From Pararhizobium sp. YC-54 (lineage in GTDB: Bacteria; Pseudomonadota; Alphaproteobacteria; Rhizobiales; Rhizobiaceae): DNA of 64,000 bases. Below the pieces are notes generated by a model. The model did not search any database, was not told where the DNA came from, and saw nothing but the letters and a program-made list of their open reading frames with translations. Shown here piece after piece: positions 37,787 through 49,067 of this stretch (position 1 is the stretch's first letter; each line of letters starts with the position of its first letter). The stretch lies in the NCBI RefSeq assembly GCF_025847205.1, contig NZ_JAOYTH010000019.1, positions 52,158 to 116,157 of the forward strand. Reading direction: 5' to 3'. The position numbers and the translations under genes are program-made.

Positions 37787-38950
37787 TCAGGTGTTGAAGG
37801 AAAAAATGAGGGGCTTTGCAAAAAGCCGCGCCCATGCGGCGGTGCTGGCGCGCTGGATGGCGACGATGGATGTCCCCTTGGTCCACCAGCCATTGCCGAC
37901 CGCAACAATGATGTCCGGATCATGGAGCATGGACTGGAGAACGGGCCAGACGATCAGTTGCTCGTAGCAGATCAGCGGCGCTATCCGGCTGCCGGCGACG
38001 GTCGCGAGCGGGTTTTCGAAGAGGTGCGCCCGCGCGCCGCCGCTTGCCCCAAGCAAGGGCCGCCATGGCTGCCACATCGAGCCCGGAACCGGCATGCGCT
38101 CGCGATAAAGGATCTTGGCGCCGCCACTGGTGAGGGCAACCAGAACATTGTCGTATCCGCCCGCATCGACGATCGCCGCGCCGGCGATAACGGTGACGTC
38201 CGTTCCCTGCAGCGCTCGCACCCAAAGCCGTTCGACGGTGGGCGTCCAGAAGCCAAAAGCGCTTTCGGGAAGCACGATGGTGCGCGCGTCGCCGGAAGCT
38301 TGAGCCATCACCGTGGCAATCAGATCACGGTGCCTGATCATGCTGGTGTCGCGACCGAGCGAAGCGCCCAATTCGAGATCGACGCCACGCCACGTTTCCG
38401 GTAGCCTCAGATCGGTCCAGAATGCGGCGGACCACAGCCAAAAGCCGGAAAGAACGATTGCGACAGCTGGCCACATGCGGGTTACGAGGCCCATGAGGCC
38501 GGCTGTCGTGGCAAGGAGCCCCCACCATCCCGATCCGGGAAACAGCACGCCAGCGGCAGTGATCGGATGCGCCCAGCCGATGATGCCGAATGGCGGAATG
38601 GCCATGAGCAAGGCTGCCGCGAGATACCAAAACGGTCGGGCACGTTCGTTTCTGGTCCACAGCGTCGCGTGGACGCCGACAAAGCCAAGCGAGGCACAGA
38701 GCCAGAGCAGCAGGCCTGGCCCGAGATCGGACGCGTAGAAGGTCGCGACGCCCTGCGGCAGTCCCCGGGACGCTGCCAGGAAATAGCCGGCCGAGACCGA
38801 CGCCGCTGTCAGTCGCGTTCGCGCCAGCGTCCAGAGGACCGGAAACGTCAGCGCGACCGGAAGAAGCAGGACGTGGCCGCTCCAGGCAACCGTTCCAGCA
38901 ACGACGGAAGCGGCAATCAACAGGACTGACTGAGCGTACTCACGGTGCAT
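37787..38950 (-). CDS. traB: Conjugal transfer protein TraB (nitrilase/Lnt-like)
   Basis: Protein of 387 residues. The N-terminal half has about five membrane segments; the C-terminal half is a carbon-nitrogen-hydrolase-like domain with [13 protein letters not shown] (catalytic Glu), [12 protein letters not shown] (Lys is replaced by Arg-Met in the usual K position) and [12 protein letters not shown] (Cys). It resembles apolipoprotein N-acyltransferase. In Ti plasmids TraB raises conjugation efficiency. It overlaps traF by 11 bases. Confidence 0.87.
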   Translation of the reverse strand: MHREYAQSVLLIAASVVAGTVAWSGHVLLLPVALTFPVLWTLARTRLTAASVSAGYFLAASRGLPQGVATFYASDLGPGLLLWLCASLGFVGVHATLWTRNERARPFWYLAAALLMAIPPFGIIGWAHPITAAGVLFPGSGWWGLLATTAGLMGLVTRMWPAVAIVLSGFWLWSAAFWTDLRLPETWRGVDLELGASLGRDTSMIRHRDLIATVMAQASGDARTIVLPESAFGFWTPTVERLWVRALQGTDVTVIAGAAIVDAGGYDNVLVALTSGGAKILYRERMPVPGSMWQPWRPLLGASGGARAHLFENPLATVAGSRIAPLICYEQLIVWPVLQSMLHDPDIIVAVGNGWWTKGTSIVAIQRASTAAWARLFAKPLIFSFNT

Positions 38951-39506
38951 AGGTGAGTACCTGTTGCGCCAGGCCAAGGATGCCCGACGCGGGCAGGGGA
39001 CCGAAGTAGCGCGAGTCATAGGAGCCCCTGAAGGGTGAATGGAGAAAGACGCTTTCCTGCGGCACGACGCCGCCGGGCCATGGCGTCATCGGCCGACCAT
39101 TGCCGTCGCGCTGAGCCAAATCGGAAAGTGCGATCCTGCGCCCGTCGATGGACACGCTGGTGCCGATTTCGACATGCTGCCCGGAAACGGCGACGACCGT
39201 CTTGATAAGGGGCGCGACTCCGCCCGGGCAAGTTCCAAAGCGGAGATAGCCACGCTCTCTCGCCAGTTCCGTCGTCGGTGTTTGCGGCGGGCAAATGAAC
39301 ACGAGATCGCCTGCCGCCGGCGGGCGATCGAGTGCGACGATGCGCCAGAGACCAAGGGGTTCGCTCGGTGTCAGGTTGATGCGGTATCCGCCTGTTATCG
39401 CGGCAGCAGCACTGCCAGCAACGACGAATGCCGCGACCAACAGGAGCACGACTACTTTCCCTCGGTGAGCACTTCCCAGCCGACGTGCAAACATTGGCGC
39501 CGTCAT
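38940..39506 (-). CDS. traF: Conjugal pilin-processing peptidase TraF
   Basis: S26 signal-peptidase-like protein of about 188 residues: one N-terminal membrane span ([19 protein letters not shown]), catalytic Ser in [10 protein letters not shown] and Lys in [11 protein letters not shown]. TraF matures and cyclises TrbC pilin in related systems. The start ATG at 39506 overlaps the traA stop by four bases; an ATG four codons later is also possible. Confidence 0.88.
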   Translation of the reverse strand: MTAPMFARRLGSAHRGKVVVLLLVAAFVVAGSAAAAITGGYRINLTPSEPLGLWRIVALDRPPAAGDLVFICPPQTPTTELARERGYLRFGTCPGGVAPLIKTVVAVSGQHVEIGTSVSIDGRRIALSDLAQRDGNGRPMTPWPGGVVPQESVFLHSPFRGSYDSRYFGPLPASGILGLAQQVLTYAP

Positions 39507-42500
39507 TTGAGAGAGAGCCCCTGGCTCTTTGTCTGGCGCAGAGTTTCCGCCTGTTTCAGCGCCACTGTCGTGCGCTCGTGCGCGGCCAGCTGCTGCACCG
39601 TTCGCATCGAACTCCACGCCGATTGCACTTGCGTCTTTTGCCCGGCAGTCATTCCTGCAGTAACGGCATTGAACGTCTGGCCGTTGGCTTCTTTTGCGGC
39701 GAGAGGGAGGAAAGTTCGCTCGCCAAATCGCTCCGATACGGCTCTGGCAAATCCCTCCAGTTCCGCCTTGACCATCTTGTCGGCAAGCGCGAATTCAAGG
39801 CCGGCAGGCAGGTCATTGCGGTCGATCGCATCACGAACCCGTTCGAGTGTCTGTTTGGCACTCGCCGACAGCGCCGGAATGTCGATCGACACCTTCAAAC
39901 GAACGGCGCGCTCCTCGACCTCGAACTTGCGCTCGGCTTCCGCCCGCTGGCGCAGATAGCGCTCAAGGTTACGCGCAAGAGCCGGCGCATTGGTCAGAGC
40001 CTTCTCGCGCTCCTGTTTGTCGGCGCGGCTGGCAAAAATCCCAGGCTTGCCCTTGAGCGCGCCGAACTGTTCGGGCTCCGATCCGATCGTCGCCAAGGTC
40101 GCTTTCGCAACGCTCCCATCCTTCAGCATCGCGTCGACATTGACGGCCTTGAACGCGCGCTCCGGCTCAGCGTAGACAAGATGGAAGCGCATCGACACTT
40201 CCTCCCACTGCTTCTGCAATCCGGGATCTGCGGTGACCTTGTCCTCGATCGCCTGGTCGATCGATTTGGGGAAGGTGGTGATGCCTGCGACCATCGGTCT
40301 TGCCTCCTTGGTTTCCTGGTGTGGAGATTGCACGGCGCTGCGAATGAGGCCGAGCTTGCCGGCAACGGCGGCAAGCCGGGCCCCGAGTTCCGCAAGCTTG
40401 TTCTTCTGCCTGACGGTCCATTCCAGCCGGTCGCGAACGAGCGTTCGGGCGACGGTGACGAGATGCAGGCCGCGCGCTTCAGCAAAGCGAAGAGCCTGGC
40501 GGTAAAACGTGCCCTTGTCGTAATCGAGCGTCGTTTCCTTGGCTTGTCTCCGCGACAGGATCTGGATCAGGCCGCCGGCCTTCGCGAAGGATCGCCGTCC
40601 GTAGTAGACGCCCAGATCCTCCCGGTGACGGGTCATAGCCACGTAAGCGAGATGCCGGTCGAGTGAGAGCGATGCGAGCACCTTCACACGGTCGACGGTG
40701 GCACCCTGGCTCTTGTGGATGGTGGTGGCATAGCCATGATCGAGGTTGTTGTAGAAGCGCTGTTCGACCAGCACCTGGCGGCGGTGCTCACCTTCGCCGA
40801 TCTCTGCGACGATGCGGTTTTGAGCAGCTTCGACGACCTTGCCGAGCATGCCGTTCTTGACGCCGAGCGAACCCTCGTTCTTCAAGAAGACAATCTGGTC
40901 TCCCGCTGAGAAGTTGCGATCTCCCTCTTCGGTCCTGAAGGCAAATCCCTCGGCGACAATCCCGCGCTCGACGAGTTTCGAACGGGCCATCTCGTTGAGC
41001 ATGCGGACGTCGCGGCGGAGGTGCGCGAGGATCAGGGACGACCTGGCTGGATCATAGTCGCGGTCCCAGTCCGCGATGAGGTTTGAGACCGCGTCGGCCT
41101 TGAGCTCGGCGCCGATCATCTTGCCGTTCGCCCGATAGGCGTCAACCGCCATGGCGACATTGCCACGCGCAAGATCAAGCGAGGCATCGCGCATCCATTG
41201 CTCACGCTGGCGGTAGATGGTCTCGAGTTCGGCATAACCGATGCGATCGGCAATCGCCCGGAAGGCCGCACCTGCTTCGATCGGCTGCAGCTGCTCGGGA
41301 TCGCCGACGAGGACGAGCTTGGCGCCGGCCTTCGTCACCGCCTCGACGAACAGCGCCATCTGCCGCGACGACACCATGCCGGCCTCGTCGAGAACGAAGA
41401 CGGTTCTCGCGTCGAGCTGGTTGCGTCCTTCATTCCAGCGAAGCTCCCACGACGACAGCGTGCGTGAGACGATGCCGGCTTCCTTCTCGAGACCCTCGGC
41501 CGCCTTGCCTGCGAGTGCGCCGCCGACAACGCGGTAGCCGGCGGCTTCCCAGGCTTCGCGTGCCGCCTTCATCATTGTCGTCTTGCCGGCGCCGGCGCGG
41601 CCGATCACGGCGGCAATCCGCTCGGCTCCCGCCACGTGTTCAATCGCTGTTTTCTGCTCATCCGACAGACGGGAATGGCGCTTGAATGTCGCCTCCAGCA
41701 CTGATTCACGAACACCATGCGACGAACGCTGTGATAGCCAGATGGCGCGATGGGCCATCTCGGCTTCGAGGCGGATCATGTCCCGCGTGGTGTATTTGGC
41801 AGGCACCCGGGCGCCGGTGGCAAAGTCGATCCGTTCGCGCTCCAAACGGAGCGTTTCGGGGCTCTGCAGGATCCGCGCCATAAGGCTCTGGAACAGGCCC
41901 GCATCGTCGATATAGCGGTGCAGTATCTTCGCGACGTCCCGTTCATCAAAGACGCTCTTCTCGCGCATGATGAGGTCGAGGACGAGGTCCGGATTGCGGC
42001 TCAAGCGCCGGGCGTTTTCGGCCCTGCGCGCTTCCTGGAGTTCGAGACGTTCCAGTTCCACGGGCCTCGCAAAACCATCGGCTTTCCGTTCGATCGCCTT
42101 TGTCCCGACGCCGAGGTGGATCGTCGGTGCGAGATCGATCCCTTGCTTCTCGAACGAGCGCCCATCGATGCGGATGTCGAGACCGGCCAGCGCCAGATGC
42201 CGGTTCTGGCAGGCAAACCACCCATCGCGAAACGCGTTGAAATCGTCGATGCCGCCAGCCCAGAGCTCATAGACGATCTTGCCGGCGTCGTTGCGGATCG
42301 GATTGCCGTCCGGTCCTGCTACCGCGACCTTCTTGGCGCCGAAACCTTCCTCTGTCAGCGGGCGCAAGGTCGTCATCAGGTGAACATGCGGATTGCCGGG
42401 AGCGTCGTGATAGACCCAGTCCGCCACCATGCCCTTCGAGGTGATGTGCCGTTCGACGAAATCCCTCACCAGCGCGATGTTCTGCTCGGCCGTCAGTTCG

Positions 42501-42811
42501 AGCGGCAAGGCAATCGTGACGTCCTTGGCGAGCTGCGCATCGGCACGCTTCTCGAAGGTTTCGACCTTGTTCCAGAACGCTTCGGAGGCGCCGGCGACCG
42601 AGCGATCAGCGATCATCGCGCGCAGCCAGTCCGGCGCATCGGCGGGGATAACGAACTCTTCGTGCAGCAGGCCCTGCTTGCGCGTGTAGTCGATGACCCT
42701 TGCTTCCCGCTCGTAATCCATCCTGGCGCAGTGCCGGTAGGCCGCCGACAGCACCGCACTGCGGCCGGAGCCGCGGGCGACGACGCTGACGGAGAAATGA
42801 GGGACGGCCAC
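39503..42811 (-). CDS. traA: Conjugative relaxase-helicase TraA
   Basis: MobA/MobL (MOBQ)-type relaxase of 1102 residues. The N-terminal relaxase domain begins [25 protein letters not shown] (candidate nucleophile Y25) and has the HxH metal motif in [14 protein letters not shown] (about 150). The central helicase domain has Walker [16 protein letters not shown] and [12 protein letters not shown]. It nicks oriT just upstream of its own gene and leads DNA transfer. First gene of traAFBH. Confidence 0.94.
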   Translation of the reverse strand: MAVPHFSVSVVARGSGRSAVLSAAYRHCARMDYEREARVIDYTRKQGLLHEEFVIPADAPDWLRAMIADRSVAGASEAFWNKVETFEKRADAQLAKDVTIALPLELTAEQNIALVRDFVERHITSKGMVADWVYHDAPGNPHVHLMTTLRPLTEEGFGAKKVAVAGPDGNPIRNDAGKIVYELWAGGIDDFNAFRDGWFACQNRHLALAGLDIRIDGRSFEKQGIDLAPTIHLGVGTKAIERKADGFARPVELERLELQEARRAENARRLSRNPDLVLDLIMREKSVFDERDVAKILHRYIDDAGLFQSLMARILQSPETLRLERERIDFATGARVPAKYTTRDMIRLEAEMAHRAIWLSQRSSHGVRESVLEATFKRHSRLSDEQKTAIEHVAGAERIAAVIGRAGAGKTTMMKAAREAWEAAGYRVVGGALAGKAAEGLEKEAGIVSRTLSSWELRWNEGRNQLDARTVFVLDEAGMVSSRQMALFVEAVTKAGAKLVLVGDPEQLQPIEAGAAFRAIADRIGYAELETIYRQREQWMRDASLDLARGNVAMAVDAYRANGKMIGAELKADAVSNLIADWDRDYDPARSSLILAHLRRDVRMLNEMARSKLVERGIVAEGFAFRTEEGDRNFSAGDQIVFLKNEGSLGVKNGMLGKVVEAAQNRIVAEIGEGEHRRQVLVEQRFYNNLDHGYATTIHKSQGATVDRVKVLASLSLDRHLAYVAMTRHREDLGVYYGRRSFAKAGGLIQILSRRQAKETTLDYDKGTFYRQALRFAEARGLHLVTVARTLVRDRLEWTVRQKNKLAELGARLAAVAGKLGLIRSAVQSPHQETKEARPMVAGITTFPKSIDQAIEDKVTADPGLQKQWEEVSMRFHLVYAEPERAFKAVNVDAMLKDGSVAKATLATIGSEPEQFGALKGKPGIFASRADKQEREKALTNAPALARNLERYLRQRAEAERKFEVEERAVRLKVSIDIPALSASAKQTLERVRDAIDRNDLPAGLEFALADKMVKAELEGFARAVSERFGERTFLPLAAKEANGQTFNAVTAGMTAGQKTQVQSAWSSMRTVQQLAAHERTTVALKQAETLRQTKSQGLSLK

Positions 42812-42890
42812 GGCGGAGTTCTCTCCCGATTGCGAACAAAATCAACAGGTTCGTTTGGAGCGGCGGGCCCCGCCCGGGCCAAAAGCAGAG

Positions 42891-42923
42891 CGTCGCATCA
42901 GCGACGTATAATTGCGCCCTTGG
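42891..42923. other. oriT: Origin of transfer, oriT (hairpin and nic region)
   Basis: Between divergent traA and traC. CGTCGC-ATCA-GCGACG (42891-42906) is a perfect 6-bp hairpin, followed at once by TATAATTGCGCCCTTGG (42907-42923). This is the nic-region pattern of Ti-type/RSF1010-like oriTs, with the cut expected near GCGCCC/TTGG. A GC-rich run (GGGCCCCGCCCGGGCC) lies just before. Confidence 0.8.
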
Positions 42924-43065
42924 AAGCCGTCCTTGCGAACGGCCGGGATGATCCACCAAAGCATCGCCCTTGGCGATTGTAGGATTCACCCTAGTGCGTT
43001 CCGCACTCCGATCGGAAAAACTGGGCTCGAAAGACAAGCTTTCTCACCCAAAGGAGACTACCGAC

Positions 43066-43362
43066 ATGAAGAAGCCATCCTCAAAAATCCGCGACGAAAT
43101 CGCCAAGCTCCAGGAGCAGCTCAAGGTCGCCGAGACCCGCGAGGCCGAGCGCATCGGCAGGATTGCCCTCAAGGCCGGGCTTGGCGAGATTGAGATTGAG
43201 GAAGCCGAGCTTCAGGCGGCGTTCGAGGACCTGGCCAAGCGGTTTCGCGGAGGAAAGGGCGGTTCGACCGGGAAGGAGAGGGCAGGCGGAAGTGGTGCCG
43301 GGAGCAGCCAAACCGCGGCGGTCCCGGCTGGCGCGGCTCAGGGCAGCGCTGGCGAGGCTTGA
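43066..43362 (+). CDS. traC: Relaxosome accessory protein TraC
   Basis: Protein of 98 residues ([23 protein letters not shown]) with a coiled-coil N terminus and a Gly/Ser/Ala-rich tail, matching TraC of Ti-type plasmids. AAGGAG ribosome site. It probably binds oriT next to TraA. Confidence 0.86.
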   Translation: MKKPSSKIRDEIAKLQEQLKVAETREAERIGRIALKAGLGEIEIEEAELQAAFEDLAKRFRGGKGGSTGKERAGGSGAGSSQTAAVPAGAAQGSAGEA

Positions 43363-43366
43363 GCGA

Positions 43367-43582
43367 ATGGCGCGCACGACCACGTCCGAGGCCCGTAAGA
43401 AGGACACGCGGGAGAAGATCGAGCTTGGTGGCCTCATCGTCAAAGCCGGTCTTCGCTACGAGAAACGCGCGCTGCTCTTGGGCGCGCTGATCGAGCTGAG
43501 CCAACGGATCAAGGGCGACGAGAGCGAACGATCCCGGCTCCTCGCGATCGGCGCGGAGGCCTTCGGGAAGTTAGATGACTAG
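43367..43582 (+). CDS. traD: Conjugal transfer protein TraD
   Basis: Small basic protein of 71 residues ([37 protein letters not shown]), typical TraD. It starts four bases after traC and overlaps traG by eight. Likely relaxosome component. Confidence 0.87.
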   Translation: MARTTTSEARKKDTREKIELGGLIVKAGLRYEKRALLLGALIELSQRIKGDESERSRLLAIGAEAFGKLDD

Positions 43583-45551
43583 GATCATGCTCTTCATCAC
43601 GCCCGCGGTGCTGATGGTTCTGGTTGCCATCGGCCTGACCGGGATCGAGCACTGGCTGTCCGGCTTTGGAAAGACGCAAGCCTCACGCGAGATGCTCGGC
43701 CGCGCAGGAATCGCGTCGCCTTATCTCACGGCGGCGCTCATCGGCACTATCTTCCTGTTCGCGAGTGCCGGTTCGATCAGGATCAAGTCAGCAGGGTGGG
43801 GCGTCGTCGCCGGCGGTGTCAGTGTGATCGTGATCGCCGCGCTTCGCGAAACATTGAGGCTGTCGGCATTCGTGGATCAGGTGCCACAGGGGAAGTCCGC
43901 TCTCTCTTATGTCGATCCCGCGACGCTGATCGGAGCGGGGGCGGTTGTGATGGCGACCTGCTTTGCATGCCGCGTCGCGCTGGTTGGCAACGCGGCCTTC
44001 GCCAGTCCCGAGCCAAGGCGGATCCGCGGCAAGCGGGCGATGCACGGCGAGGCCGATTGGATGAAACTTGCAGAGGCGGACAAGCTGTTTGCAGAGACCG
44101 GCGGTATCGTCATAGGCGAACGCTATCGCGTCGACAAGGACAATGTCGGCGGCCAAGCGTTTCGCGCCGACAGCCCCGAGACATGGGGTGCCGGCGGCAA
44201 GTCTAAGCTACTTTGCTTCGACGGCTCGTTCGGCTCAACGCACGGCATCGTGTTTGCCGGCTCCGGCGGCTTCAAGACGACATCGGTGACGATCCCGACA
44301 GCGCTCAAATGGGGCGGCTCGCTGATCGTTCTCGATCCGTCAAACGAGGTGGCGCCGATGGTCTCGGCCCATCGCACCGGCGCCGACCGCGACGTGTTCG
44401 TTCTCGATCCCAAGAAGCCGGAGACTGGCTTCAATGCACTCGACTGGATCGGTCAATTCGGTGGGACGAAAGAGGAGGATATCGCCTCCGTCGCCTCCTG
44501 GATCATGAGCGATAGCGGCGGCGCGCGCGGTGTGCGCGACGACTTCTTCCGAGCATCGGCTCTGCAGTTGCTCACCGCGTTGATTGCCGATGTATGCCTC
44601 TCCGGTCATACCGCAGAGAGCGCACAGACGCTTCGGCAAGTACGCAAGAATCTCTCCGAGCCCGAGCCGCAGTTGCGTCAGCGCTTGCAGGAAATCTACG
44701 ACAATTCCAACTCGGACTTCGTCAAGGAGAATGTCGCGGCCTTCGTCAACATGACGCCCGAAACCTTCTCCGGCGTCTATGCCAACGCGGTGAAGGAGAC
44801 CCACTGGCTTTCCTACCCGAACTACGCCGGGTTGGTGTCGGGAACGACGTTTTCGACGAGCGATCTCGCCGCAGGAAACACGGACGTCTTCATCAATGTC
44901 GACCTCAGGACGCTTGAGACGCATGCGGGCCTCGCACGCGTCATCATCGGCGCCTTCCTCAACGCGATCTACAATCGCGATGGCGCGATGAAGGGCAGGG
45001 CGCTCTTCCTCCTCGATGAGGTGGCGCGGCTCGGCTATATGCGCATCCTGGAGACGGCACGCGACGCCGGCCGCAAATACGGCATCACGCTGACAATGAT
45101 CTATCAGTCGATCGGCCAGATGCGCGAAACCTATGGCGGTCGCGACGCCGCCAGCAAGTGGTTCGAGAGCGCGAGCTGGATCAGTTTCGCGGCAATCAAC
45201 GATCCCGAAACCGCGGACTACATCTCGCGCCGCTGCGGCATGACGACGGTCGAGATCGACCAGGTCAGTCGCAGTTCCCAGGCAAAGGGATCGTCGCGCA
45301 CGCGATCGAAACAGCTGGCCGCCCGGCCGCTGATCCAGCCGCACGAAGTGCTTCGCATGCGCTCCGACGAGCAGATCGTCTTCACCGCAGGAAACGCGCC
45401 GCTCAGGTGCGGTCGCGCGATCTGGTTCCGGCGCAACGACATGAAGGCGTGCGTCGGAACGAACAGGTTTCACGAAGCCGGAAGCTGGGCGGATGCCAGC
45501 CTGATCGAGCCGGCGCGCAGTGCAACAAGCAAGGCCGATCCAGAAAAATGA
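43575..45551 (+). CDS. traG: Type IV coupling protein TraG
   Basis: VirD4/TraG-family coupling ATPase of 658 residues with N-terminal membrane spans (about 5-25, 50-90, 115-140), Walker [16 protein letters not shown] and Walker [15 protein letters not shown]. It connects the TraA-bound DNA to the Trb channel at the inner membrane. Confidence 0.94.
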   Translation: MTRIMLFITPAVLMVLVAIGLTGIEHWLSGFGKTQASREMLGRAGIASPYLTAALIGTIFLFASAGSIRIKSAGWGVVAGGVSVIVIAALRETLRLSAFVDQVPQGKSALSYVDPATLIGAGAVVMATCFACRVALVGNAAFASPEPRRIRGKRAMHGEADWMKLAEADKLFAETGGIVIGERYRVDKDNVGGQAFRADSPETWGAGGKSKLLCFDGSFGSTHGIVFAGSGGFKTTSVTIPTALKWGGSLIVLDPSNEVAPMVSAHRTGADRDVFVLDPKKPETGFNALDWIGQFGGTKEEDIASVASWIMSDSGGARGVRDDFFRASALQLLTALIADVCLSGHTAESAQTLRQVRKNLSEPEPQLRQRLQEIYDNSNSDFVKENVAAFVNMTPETFSGVYANAVKETHWLSYPNYAGLVSGTTFSTSDLAAGNTDVFINVDLRTLETHAGLARVIIGAFLNAIYNRDGAMKGRALFLLDEVARLGYMRILETARDAGRKYGITLTMIYQSIGQMRETYGGRDAASKWFESASWISFAAINDPETADYISRRCGMTTVEIDQVSRSSQAKGSSRTRSKQLAARPLIQPHEVLRMRSDEQIVFTAGNAPLRCGRAIWFRRNDMKACVGTNRFHEAGSWADASLIEPARSATSKADPEK

Positions 45552-45803
45552 AGAGTATCGGAGAAATCAGCGTGAGCGACGCCCAGCGGGCGGGATTTCG
45601 GGAGTTCTCGTCGTGCGAGGAGCGGGAGAAAGCGCAGCCGCAGGAGGCTCGACTGAGTGGCTCGAAGAGGAGGCGGGACCGACTGCGCCCCGCTCCTCGC
45701 ACACCGTTTTGCTGGCCGACTGCGGTGCGAGGTCGAGCGCGTTTGTAACGCAGATGAAACCGACTCCGGCATAGGCTGAGGCATCAGAAGAGAGGATGGG
45801 ATC

Positions 45804-46381
45804 GTGGAGAAATCGAATGTGGTTCCGTTCCGGAAGACGAGGAAATCGGGACAGGACGAGCGACCGCGCATACCGGGTAAATCATTACGACCGGGAAAGA
45901 CTAGCCGGCGTAAATCGCTGGCGGCAATCGTCTCGGGCATCATCATTGCTGTCGGAGGCTGGCTTGCCTATGGCGGCGCCGACAATCTTTCCGGTCTCGT
46001 CGCAATGGCAAAGATACCGACGACGGATTCATTGTCGGCGGCATTTTCGTTTTGCGGCAGCGAGCGCGTTCTAATTGCGTGGTCGACGGCGATACGTTCT
46101 GGTTTCAGGGCGAGAAGATCCGCATCGCGGATATCGACACGCCGGAGCTCAGCCCGCCGCGTTGCGAGGCGGAAAGGATCAAGGGCGAAGCCGCGAAGCG
46201 GCGTTTGCTGGCGCTCCTCAACGCCGGCCGGTTTTCACTGCTGAGCGTCGAACAAGACGAGGATCGCAACGGCCGAAAACTACGAATTGCCACCCGCGGC
46301 GGATACTCAATTGGCGCAATGTTGGTGAATGAGGATCTTGCTCGTCCATGGGGCGGAGGACGTCGCCCATGGTGCCAATGA
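45804..46381 (+). pseudogene. Thermonuclease (SNase-like) gene split by a frameshift
   Basis: The 5' frame from a GTG at 45804 encodes a basic N terminus and one membrane span (AAIVSGIIIAVGGWLAYGG), then FSFCGS. The nuclease domain continues in the frame one base back: NCVVDGDTFWF, KIRIADIDTPEL and NGRKLR carry the SNase Asp, Arg, Glu and Arg. The frames meet at about 46050. A one-base loss or a -1 frameshift would explain it. Translation from an ATG at 46052 could give an unanchored nuclease. The 250 bases before it, after traG, hold no supported gene. Confidence 0.72.
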
Positions 46382-46469
46382 TTAGAGCACTTGTAGCGCT
46401 GGTCATGCCAATACGGCCACGCGGCGCATGCTACCACGCAAAGCAATAGGGCCAGTCCGTAATCCGCCC

Positions 46470-47354
46470 TCAGCTGCTAAATACTTCTCGCAGAAAATCA
46501 ACGAACACGCGGACCTTTTGCGGCATATGGCGCCGCTGTGCGTAGAAGGCATAGATTGGCTGCTCGACAGGTTCAAGGTCAGATAGCAGGCGTACCAAGC
46601 GGCCCTCGCAGACGTCGTTCGCGACCATGAAGTCTGGAAGCAAGGAATAGCCATACCCGGTCAGACAGGCGTTCCTGACTGCGCGCGCCGAGTTCATTGT
46701 GAGATGTTGGGGGACGTCAAAGTGGATAGTCACACCGCGGTGACTAAACTGGTGCGTACGCCCCCATTCTCCACTGACCTGCGTAACCGAAGGGCAAGCC
46801 TTGATCTCGTCGATTGATCGCGGCGTCCCGAACTTCTGACAGAAGCCCGGCGAAGCGACGAACACGATTCTCTGCGTCGATATTTTTTGGGCTATCAGGG
46901 ATGAATCGCTGAGCGGCCCCACGCGAAGCGCCACATCATAGTGCTCTCCAATAAGGTCGACCAAACGGTTTCCGATATCAACCGAGACACTTAGTTGAGG
47001 GTATCTCCGCATGAACTCAGGGATTGCCGGCGCCAGGCATTCGTTGCCGAACGCGGTAACGCACGACACGCGCAACTGACCGCGAGGGGTGTCTTGGCGC
47101 TCACGCACCATGTTCCGCATATGGTCGAGTTCCTCCAAGAAGCCGGCGCTTTTTTGCACGAACTCCAACCCGGCATCGGTCAGATTGAGTTGACGGGTCG
47201 TGCGGTTAAAGAGCCGCGCACCCAAGTCCGCCTCAAGTTCAGCAACGATCCGGCTCACTGACGGTGCGGAAATTCTGAGCTCGCGAGCTGCCAAGGTAAA
47301 GCTTTCGTGTCGCGCTACCTGGACAGCCACGCGCATTGCCTCAATCATGTCCAT
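46470..47354 (-). CDS. LysR-family transcriptional regulator
   Basis: LysR-type regulator of about 294 residues from the ATG at 47354 (MDMIEAMRVAVQVARHESFTLAARELRISAPSVSRIVAELE), with the N-terminal winged HTH and a C-terminal effector domain. Divergent from the oxidoreductase gene, 109 bases apart, which it probably controls. Upstream ATGs in frame are unlikely starts. Confidence 0.9.
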   Translation of the reverse strand: MDMIEAMRVAVQVARHESFTLAARELRISAPSVSRIVAELEADLGARLFNRTTRQLNLTDAGLEFVQKSAGFLEELDHMRNMVRERQDTPRGQLRVSCVTAFGNECLAPAIPEFMRRYPQLSVSVDIGNRLVDLIGEHYDVALRVGPLSDSSLIAQKISTQRIVFVASPGFCQKFGTPRSIDEIKACPSVTQVSGEWGRTHQFSHRGVTIHFDVPQHLTMNSARAVRNACLTGYGYSLLPDFMVANDVCEGRLVRLLSDLEPVEQPIYAFYAQRRHMPQKVRVFVDFLREVFSS

Positions 47355-47463
47355 CCGCATTCTTTCGAAAAGCAAAACAATCTTTCTTGTCTGGTTCCCA
47401 TTAACACGGAGCACAAATTTATGCATCACGATGGAGACGGCACCTATTCCAGGAGAACTCGAC

Positions 47464-48468
47464 ATGGCAAGAAATCCCAGCTGGATCCTTCGAAGCTATC
47501 CCTCGGCGATGCCCACGGCTGCGAACTGGACACTTGAAGATCGCCCGATACCGGAAGCGTCAGATGGAGAGCTACTGGTCAAAACCTTGTGGCTCTCGGT
47601 GGACCCCTACATGCGAGGCCGCATCAGTCCGGCGAAGAATTACGCCGCGGGATTTAAGCTGGGCGATCTGATGCTGGGAGGCGGCATCGGTGAAGTGATT
47701 TCGTCCGGATCGTCTGATTTTAGCCCCGGTCAGATCGTGATGAGCGACTATTTCGGATGGCAGCCCTTCACCGTCGTTCCGGCGTCATCGGCCAAGCTCG
47801 TGACCACCACTGACACTCCCATACAGGCCGCCCTTAGCTATCTCGGGATGCCTGGGCTCACGGCTTATTTCGCACTGCTCAAGACCGCCCGACCCAAGCC
47901 AGGTGAAACGGTGCTGATCTCTGCGGCGTCCGGTGCGGTAGGACAGATCGCGGGACAGATCGCACGCATCAAGGGACTTGATCCGGTTGCCGTGGCCGGT
48001 ACGGATAAGAAGCTCGAGTGGTGTAAGGAGCTTGGCTATCGGGCAGGCATCAACCACCGCACTTCGGCTGATTTGATTGCCGATGTCGCTTCGGCATGCC
48101 CGGACGGGGTGGACGTGTTCATCGACAATACCGCTGGCCCCATTCACGACGCAGCCATGCTGAACCTCAACACGTTTGGCAGGGTGGTCGTGGTCGGGAC
48201 CATAGCTTTGGCTGATCGGTTCGACCGGCCAGATATCGGTCTGCGCCATCTTCGCAGGACGTTGATCACGCGTGCCCGTATCGAGGGCTTCCTATTGGAC
48301 GACCATGAAAGCGAATATCAGACCGCCATTGCCGATCTTCTCTCATGGTACAAACAGGGGCTTCTTCAGACGAGAGAGGATGTTGCGGAGGGTATCGAAT
48401 CGGTCCCTCATGCATTCGTGCGAATGTTGAGAGGGGAGAACTTCGGCAAGCAACTCGTCAAGCTGTGA
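47464..48468 (+). CDS. NADP-dependent medium-chain oxidoreductase (leukotriene B4 DH/alkenal reductase-like)
   Basis: Zinc-free MDR-family enzyme of 334 residues: LSVDPYMRGRIS near the N terminus, the nucleotide-binding motif VLISAASGAVGQIAGQIAR (about 150) and KKLEWCKELGYRAGINHR. This family reduces alpha,beta-unsaturated ketones or aldehydes. AGGAGAA ribosome site. It probably belongs with the divergent LysR as a small cargo unit, perhaps detoxifying a plant or oxidative product. Confidence 0.88.
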   Translation: MARNPSWILRSYPSAMPTAANWTLEDRPIPEASDGELLVKTLWLSVDPYMRGRISPAKNYAAGFKLGDLMLGGGIGEVISSGSSDFSPGQIVMSDYFGWQPFTVVPASSAKLVTTTDTPIQAALSYLGMPGLTAYFALLKTARPKPGETVLISAASGAVGQIAGQIARIKGLDPVAVAGTDKKLEWCKELGYRAGINHRTSADLIADVASACPDGVDVFIDNTAGPIHDAAMLNLNTFGRVVVVGTIALADRFDRPDIGLRHLRRTLITRARIEGFLLDDHESEYQTAIADLLSWYKQGLLQTREDVAEGIESVPHAFVRMLRGENFGKQLVKL

Positions 48469-48601
48469 GAGAGCATAGACGGTCAGCGCCGTGAGCCGGA
48501 GGAACATCGCGCGGAATCACATCACCGATATGAATCGATACGGATAGATCGATTCATAATTGTCGTTGGACGCAATTGCAGGCGTCAGCGATTCTGGTCT
48601 T

Positions 48602-48859
48602 ATGATCTCGCAACCCTATCACCTCTATGTCGAACGCTCGGATGCCGCGAGTAACATGGCCCGCTACTATGCCATGTCGATCGAACCGAACCTGTTCGGA
48701 GACGTCTGTCTGCTCAGAAAGTGGGGCCGCATTGGAAGCAAGGGACAGATGAAGGTCCATCATTTCGGGCGGGAAGAAGAAGCAGTGCAGCTTTTTCTCG
48801 ACCTGCTCCGTCAGAAACGAAAGCGCGGCTATCGTCCACGCGCGTCCATGCCGAGATGA
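48602..48859 (+). CDS. WGR-domain protein
   Basis: Protein of 85 residues consisting of one WGR domain (YHLYVERSDAASNMARYYAMS... LLRKWGRIGSKGQ), a nucleic-acid-binding module also found in poly(ADP-ribose) polymerases and on many rhizobial plasmids. The ATG at 48602 is preferred over a TTG at 48560. A strong terminator follows at once. Confidence 0.82.
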   Translation: MISQPYHLYVERSDAASNMARYYAMSIEPNLFGDVCLLRKWGRIGSKGQMKVHHFGREEEAVQLFLDLLRQKRKRGYRPRASMPR

Positions 48860-48885
48860 GAAAGGCCCGCCGAGGCGGGCCTTTC
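48860..48885. terminator. Strong bidirectional terminator after the WGR gene
   Basis: GAAAGGCCCGCC-GA-GGCGGGCCTTTC, perfect 12-bp arms (48860-48871, 48874-48885), between the convergent WGR gene and the small minus-strand gene ending at 48894. Confidence 0.8.
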
Positions 48886-48893
48886 ATAGCGCC

Positions 48894-49067
48894 TCATCGG
48901 CGCCAGTTCCGGTCGGTCTCGAAGGATACTTCGATTTCGACGAAGAACGGGATTTTGATCGCGAGCTTCAGGCCGAGCTTTCCCTTGCGGAAGAAATGGC
49001 TGATCACCTTGCCGAGACTGCGGAGCCGGCGGCCTGTGTTGGCGAGGAATTGAGCGAGCTGTTGCAC
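48894..49067 (-). CDS. Small conserved-looking protein, unknown function
   Basis: 57 residues from a GTG at 49067 with an excellent AAAGGAG site. Sequence QQLAQFLANTGRRLRSLGKVISHFF then LGLKLAIKIPFFVEIEVSFETDRNWRR: a basic helix followed by a hydrophobic beta-rich half. Not recognised. Ends eight bases from the WGR terminator. Confidence 0.6.
   Translation of the reverse strand: MQQLAQFLANTGRRLRSLGKVISHFFRKGKLGLKLAIKIPFFVEIEVSFETDRNWRR

Noticed and set aside
41750..42982. Plus-strand open frame of about 410 codons
   Set aside because: Shadow of traA; it would also cover oriT, and it has no recognisable domain.
45548..45748. Small open frame overlapping the traG stop (about 66 codons)
   Set aside because: The ATGA overlap is suggestive, but the Arg-rich low-information sequence has no recognisable feature.
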